Shown here piece by piece: positions 61,462-64,000 of a stretch of DNA of 64,000 nucleotides; the first letter of the stretch is position 1; each line of letters begins with the position of its first letter. This DNA comes from Lysobacteraceae bacterium 2PB (GTDB lineage Bacteria; Pseudomonadota; Gammaproteobacteria; Xanthomonadales; Xanthomonadaceae). The position numbers were made by a program, and so were the translations under genes. The notes under the pieces are model-generated. The model worked only from the letters and a program-made list of their open reading frames with translations. It did no database searches and was not told the origin of the DNA. The stretch spans positions 1-64,000 of the forward strand of contig SCMT01000004.1 of assembly GCA_005502915.1 (NCBI GenBank). Reading direction: 5' to 3'.

Positions 61462-62063
61462 TGAACGGCCGGATGTGGCGGTGGTTATCCTACCCGAAAC
61501 GAATCAAGAGTCGATTCCTTGAGGCTTGCGCTGTCTTCTCGCTGTTCGTGCTGCCGTCGGCAGTCATGGCGAGAGAACACAAGATTGTCGAGAGATCGGA
61601 GTTGGCCAAGTTCTGGTTGCCCGATAACTTTGGCGGCGATCAGTTGGAATTTACGATGGGTGTCGGGCGCGACATGAGTTATGGGTGCGCAAGCTTCGGC
61701 TACATCGTTGATAGTGGCGGAAATGCCACTAGACCAGTGGTGCTGAGAATTGCTTCGTCGAAGGCGATGCGGATCTCGCGTCGGGAGGAGATTTCAGGAT
61801 TTATCGCTTACTTTCTGGCGCACAATGTGAAGTACATGCCTGCGCCGGAAAACCATGATCGGGCAGAGGTTTTCACGAGCGTGACCATCTCCTTTCTTGG
61901 CAAGGGCATGAAGAAGAGTCTATCCGTCGCGGAGCAGAATGAGGCGAATAAGAAACTGTTGGAGTTTTGTCGTATCGATCGGCTAAGGCTTTGGCTTGGA
62001 AGCCATGATGTAGAGAAGCTGCCGATCGTTGACGTAGCGCCTGACTTGCAGTTGTCTCATTGA
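61461..62063 (+). CDS. Exported protein with TonB-C-terminal-like domain
   Basis: A 200-residue protein. A signal-like segment (about 22-38; EACAVFSLFVLPSAVMA) precedes a C-terminal part with the TonB_C rhythm: GCASFGYIVDSGGNATRPVV, then LRIASSKAMRISRREEISGF and VKYMPAPENHDRAEVFTSVT. It lacks the Pro-rich spacer and clear membrane anchor of true TonB, so it is more likely a periplasmic relative. Base composition is AT-richer than neighbours, suggesting a later arrival after pyk. Confidence 0.6.
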   Translation: MNGRMWRWLSYPKRIKSRFLEACAVFSLFVLPSAVMAREHKIVERSELAKFWLPDNFGGDQLEFTMGVGRDMSYGCASFGYIVDSGGNATRPVVLRIASSKAMRISRREEISGFIAYFLAHNVKYMPAPENHDRAEVFTSVTISFLGKGMKKSLSVAEQNEANKKLLEFCRIDRLRLWLGSHDVEKLPIVDVAPDLQLSH

Positions 62064-62103
62064 GGCTTCTCGCACCAGGGGAGGATGACGGCGGGAGGAT
62101 GGC

Positions 62104-62750
62104 ATGATCGAATCGATTCGTGGAATGCGTGGCGGCATCGCATTCATGGCTTGCCTGTTGTTCTCGGTAGTTGCGAACGCGCAACCGCGCGCGCCGTCCA
62201 ACGCGCAGCTGCAGGCGGCGGCACGGGCGAGCTTCCCCGAATTCCTGGAGCTGCTCGCGTTGCCGAACGACGCCATCGAGCCGGCCGACATCCGCCACAA
62301 TGCCGACTGGCTGCAGCGTGCGTTCGAGCGTCGCGGCTTCAGCGCCCGGCAACTGGCCAACGACGGCAAGCCGATGCTCTTCGCCGAGTACGGCAAGCCG
62401 GCGCCGGGCCGCAGGACGATCCTCTTCTACATGCACTTCGATGGCCAGCCGGTGCTGCCGGAGCAATGGGCGCAGCCGAGTCCGTTGCAGGCCGTGGTGA
62501 AGCAGCGCGATGCGGCGGGCGCCTGGATGCCGGTGCCGACGGCGCGGTTGCAGGAGGCCGTGCTCGACCTGGAATCGAGCGTGTTCGCGCGCTTCGCATC
62601 CGACGACAAGGGACCGATCCTGATGCTGCTGGCCGCGTTCGATGCGCTGCGCGCGGGCAGCACAGCTTCGACGAGAACCTCCGCACCGACCATTACCTCG
62701 ATGGCGTGCGCATGATTGCGGGACTGCTGATGACGCCGTTTCCGGGATAA
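62104..62750 (+). pseudogene. M20-family peptidase, internally deleted and frameshifted
   Basis: The first 189 codons encode the N-terminal part of an exported M20/M28-type peptidase: signal peptide to NAQP, FPEFLELLALPNDAIEPADI, and GRRTILFYMHFDGQPVLPEQW containing the first zinc His, then FASDDKGPILMLLAAFDAL with the Asp-Asp ligand. The true C-terminal tail HSFDENLRTDHYLDGVRMIA follows in another frame and stops at 62748-62750. Around 250 codons between, including the dimerisation domain, are missing, joined near 62655-62665. The shifted frame ends at 62715. It cannot make an active enzyme. Confidence 0.8.
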
Positions 62751-63232
62751 TGCCGATGTCGCGAATGTCTCCGTATCGATTCGGCCGTTGTTTCGCGAGA
62801 GCAACGTGCTGGATTGGGCTCTGCATTGTCTTTGCCGGAACCCATATCCATCATGTGCATGCGACGGAATCGAATGCGCGCTTGCACTTTGCAAGAACGC
62901 GGTCGCCGACGGCAGGGTTGCACCCGATGGTCGTCGTTGTCGATAGAAAGACGAGGGTTTCTGTCTGGAGGGGTACGTACGCTGTACTGGAAGTGCCCCC
63001 GGGGGCCTACAGAATCAAGGTCATCTGTTCTTCGCCATGCGGGATGAGGACCCTGTCCTTGCCTGTTTCCGTGCTCGATGATGAGGAGCGTTTTTTCGTG
63101 ATCGACCCTCAATACAGGAGGCGGGATAACGTCATGGAATTCACGTCCCAGATCAGGGAAGTTGGCCGAGACGAGTATTCGAGCATGCTGCCTGATCTCA
63201 AGCCTGTGCTGGAAAAGAATGACGCGCCCTGA
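62750..63232 (+). CDS. Small exported hypothetical protein (160 aa)
   Basis: A 160-residue protein with a signal-like helix (about 15-34; FARATCWIGLCIVFAGTHIH). The soluble part holds a beta pattern (HPMVVVVDRKTRVSVWRGTY, then AVLEVPPGAYRIKVICSSPCGM) that looks like a small PEGA/DUF2846-type domain. The start overlaps the peptidase remnant stop by one base; an ATG at 62756 is an alternative. No function assigned. Confidence 0.55.
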   Translation: MPMSRMSPYRFGRCFARATCWIGLCIVFAGTHIHHVHATESNARLHFARTRSPTAGLHPMVVVVDRKTRVSVWRGTYAVLEVPPGAYRIKVICSSPCGMRTLSLPVSVLDDEERFFVIDPQYRRRDNVMEFTSQIREVGRDEYSSMLPDLKPVLEKNDAP

Positions 63233-63497
63233 AGCGTTTCTCTTGGGGATTCTCTGGTTTCAATGTGATCGGTCGGTTTGTCGATAGGTGCAAGGTGCTG
63301 TCGAGTGCGGGTCGGTTTTTGCGCATGTGTTCTGAGAATCCGCCTTCTTCCTGCGTCAACCCCCGCTGTCGCGAACCCTGAGATGCCCCCCGGCGACAAT
63401 GACGTTCGCCCGGCGAGAGGCCGCGCGAATCCCGCAAGGGACATCCCGTCGTCGCGAGAGACGCGACATCCAGACCATCGAGAGAAAAGGATCCTCC

Positions 63498-63974
63498 ATG
63501 AAGAAAACGCTCCTGATCGCGTGCGTCGCCCTGCTGTTCTCCGGTTCCGCGTCCGCTGCGGGCTGGCAGTCGCTCGGACGCGTCAATGCGCTGACCGCCA
63601 CGCCCGATCCCCAGCAGTGCGAGCAGCGCGTCATCAACCACTACTGGAGTTCGAAGCCGATCTACTATCCGGATGCCGTGAACGTGTACTGGACGAACAA
63701 CATCGAGTTCGTCTTCGACCGCAACGTCAGTGCGCTGCGTACCCTGGTCAGCAACGCGCCGGCCAACTCGCGCTTCAAGACCGCCGTCGATGCCTACAAC
63801 GCGCAGTCCGCAGGCGCCAAGAGCCTGTTCGCGACGATCTCGGTCGGCCAATACCCGGGCGTGAGCATCCGGATGGCGTACGTCGACGCCAACGGCCTCA
63901 CCCAGGGACTGGGCTGGGGCGTGGTCCCCACCGAACTGCAGTATTACGAACTGCAGCAGCGCTGCCCGATCTGA
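63498..63974 (+). CDS. Secreted hypothetical protein (158 aa)
   Basis: A 158-residue exported protein. The signal peptide MKKTLLIACVALLFSGSASA is cleaved near residue 20. The mature part is Tyr/Trp-rich (VINHYWSSKPIYYPDAVNVY, then NIEFVFDRNVSALRTLVSNA) with two Cys (QQCEQRV near the start, LQQRCPI at the end) that probably form a disulfide closing the domain. No known family recognised. Ribosome binding site is GGATCCT-like and weak. The window ends just after the gene. Confidence 0.65.
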   Translation: MKKTLLIACVALLFSGSASAAGWQSLGRVNALTATPDPQQCEQRVINHYWSSKPIYYPDAVNVYWTNNIEFVFDRNVSALRTLVSNAPANSRFKTAVDAYNAQSAGAKSLFATISVGQYPGVSIRMAYVDANGLTQGLGWGVVPTELQYYELQQRCPI

Positions 63975-64000
63975 TCCGGGCCGCGCAGGTTCGATCGACC

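Noticed and set aside
1-64000. CRISPR array, tRNA or rRNA genes.
   Set aside because: No regularly spaced direct repeats were seen. No tRNA-like T-arm or anticodon pattern was noticed by eye, although a covariance-model scan would be decisive.

Overview
The window is high-GC chromosomal DNA from a gammaproteobacterium, most likely of the Lysobacteraceae (Xanthomonadaceae; Lysobacter, Luteimonas or a relative). The grounds are the gene content: a foldase-dependent lipase, an ExeA/GspB-type secretion pair, a TPR-sulfotransferase next to a TonB receptor, a type IV secretion effector with an XVIPCD-like tail, and many short palindromic REP-type repeats between genes. This placement is an inference; there is no rRNA or other marker gene here. 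I saw no tRNA, rRNA or CRISPR array.

Layout. 1-560: edge of an IS3-like element, then remnants of a repeated small-gene unit. 0.6-4.3 kb: ankyrin protein, unknown protein, secreted lipase with its foldase, small membrane protein. 4.4-9.3 kb: secreted peptide, TetR regulator, hutU-hutH (histidine degradation) and a broken duplicate of the hutH 3' end. 9.3-13.2 kb: membrane proteins, a CPBP protease and an acetyltransferase. 13.4-15.4 kb: an unknown three-gene operon led by a DUF2589 protein. 15.8-25.4 kb: M14 carboxypeptidase, NAD(P)-binding protein, outer-membrane barrel, DEAD-box helicase, S4 protein, two VOC proteins and a WYL regulator. 25.4-34.3 kb: GspB/ExeA, two EamA transporters flanking a LysR-cupin divergon, a response regulator and a DUF885 lipoprotein. 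34.4-37.8 kb: an FdhF/YdeP oxidoreductase, HTH and FdhD operon. 38-43.9 kb: TPR-sulfotransferase, TonB receptor and DUF4349 lipoprotein.

44.1-45.7 kb is the standout accessory region. Three AT-richer genes on one strand are separated by integron recombination sites: one is a textbook roughly 60-bp attC and one a degenerate attC. The third gene is followed at once by the 5' half of an attC that runs into a palindromic repeat. Each cassette's first six bases are complementary to the R'' box of its own attC, exactly for the first two, as integron biology demands. No integrase gene is in the window, so this looks like an orphan cassette cluster (CALIN). The cassettes encode a GIY-YIG-like nuclease and two membrane-anchored proteins of unknown function.

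45.9-47.6 kb holds a small repeated gene, an orphan barstar-like inhibitor and repeat debris. 47.6-51 kb holds an unknown protein and a predicted immunity lipoprotein plus XVIPCD-type effector pair, probably for T4SS-mediated killing of other bacteria. 51-61.5 kb: DUF2339 protein, then DUF3999 reading in frame without a stop into phosphoglycerate kinase, then secreted proteins, a trypsin-like protease, a HAD phosphatase and pyruvate kinase. 61.5-64 kb: small envelope proteins and a deletion-broken M20 peptidase.
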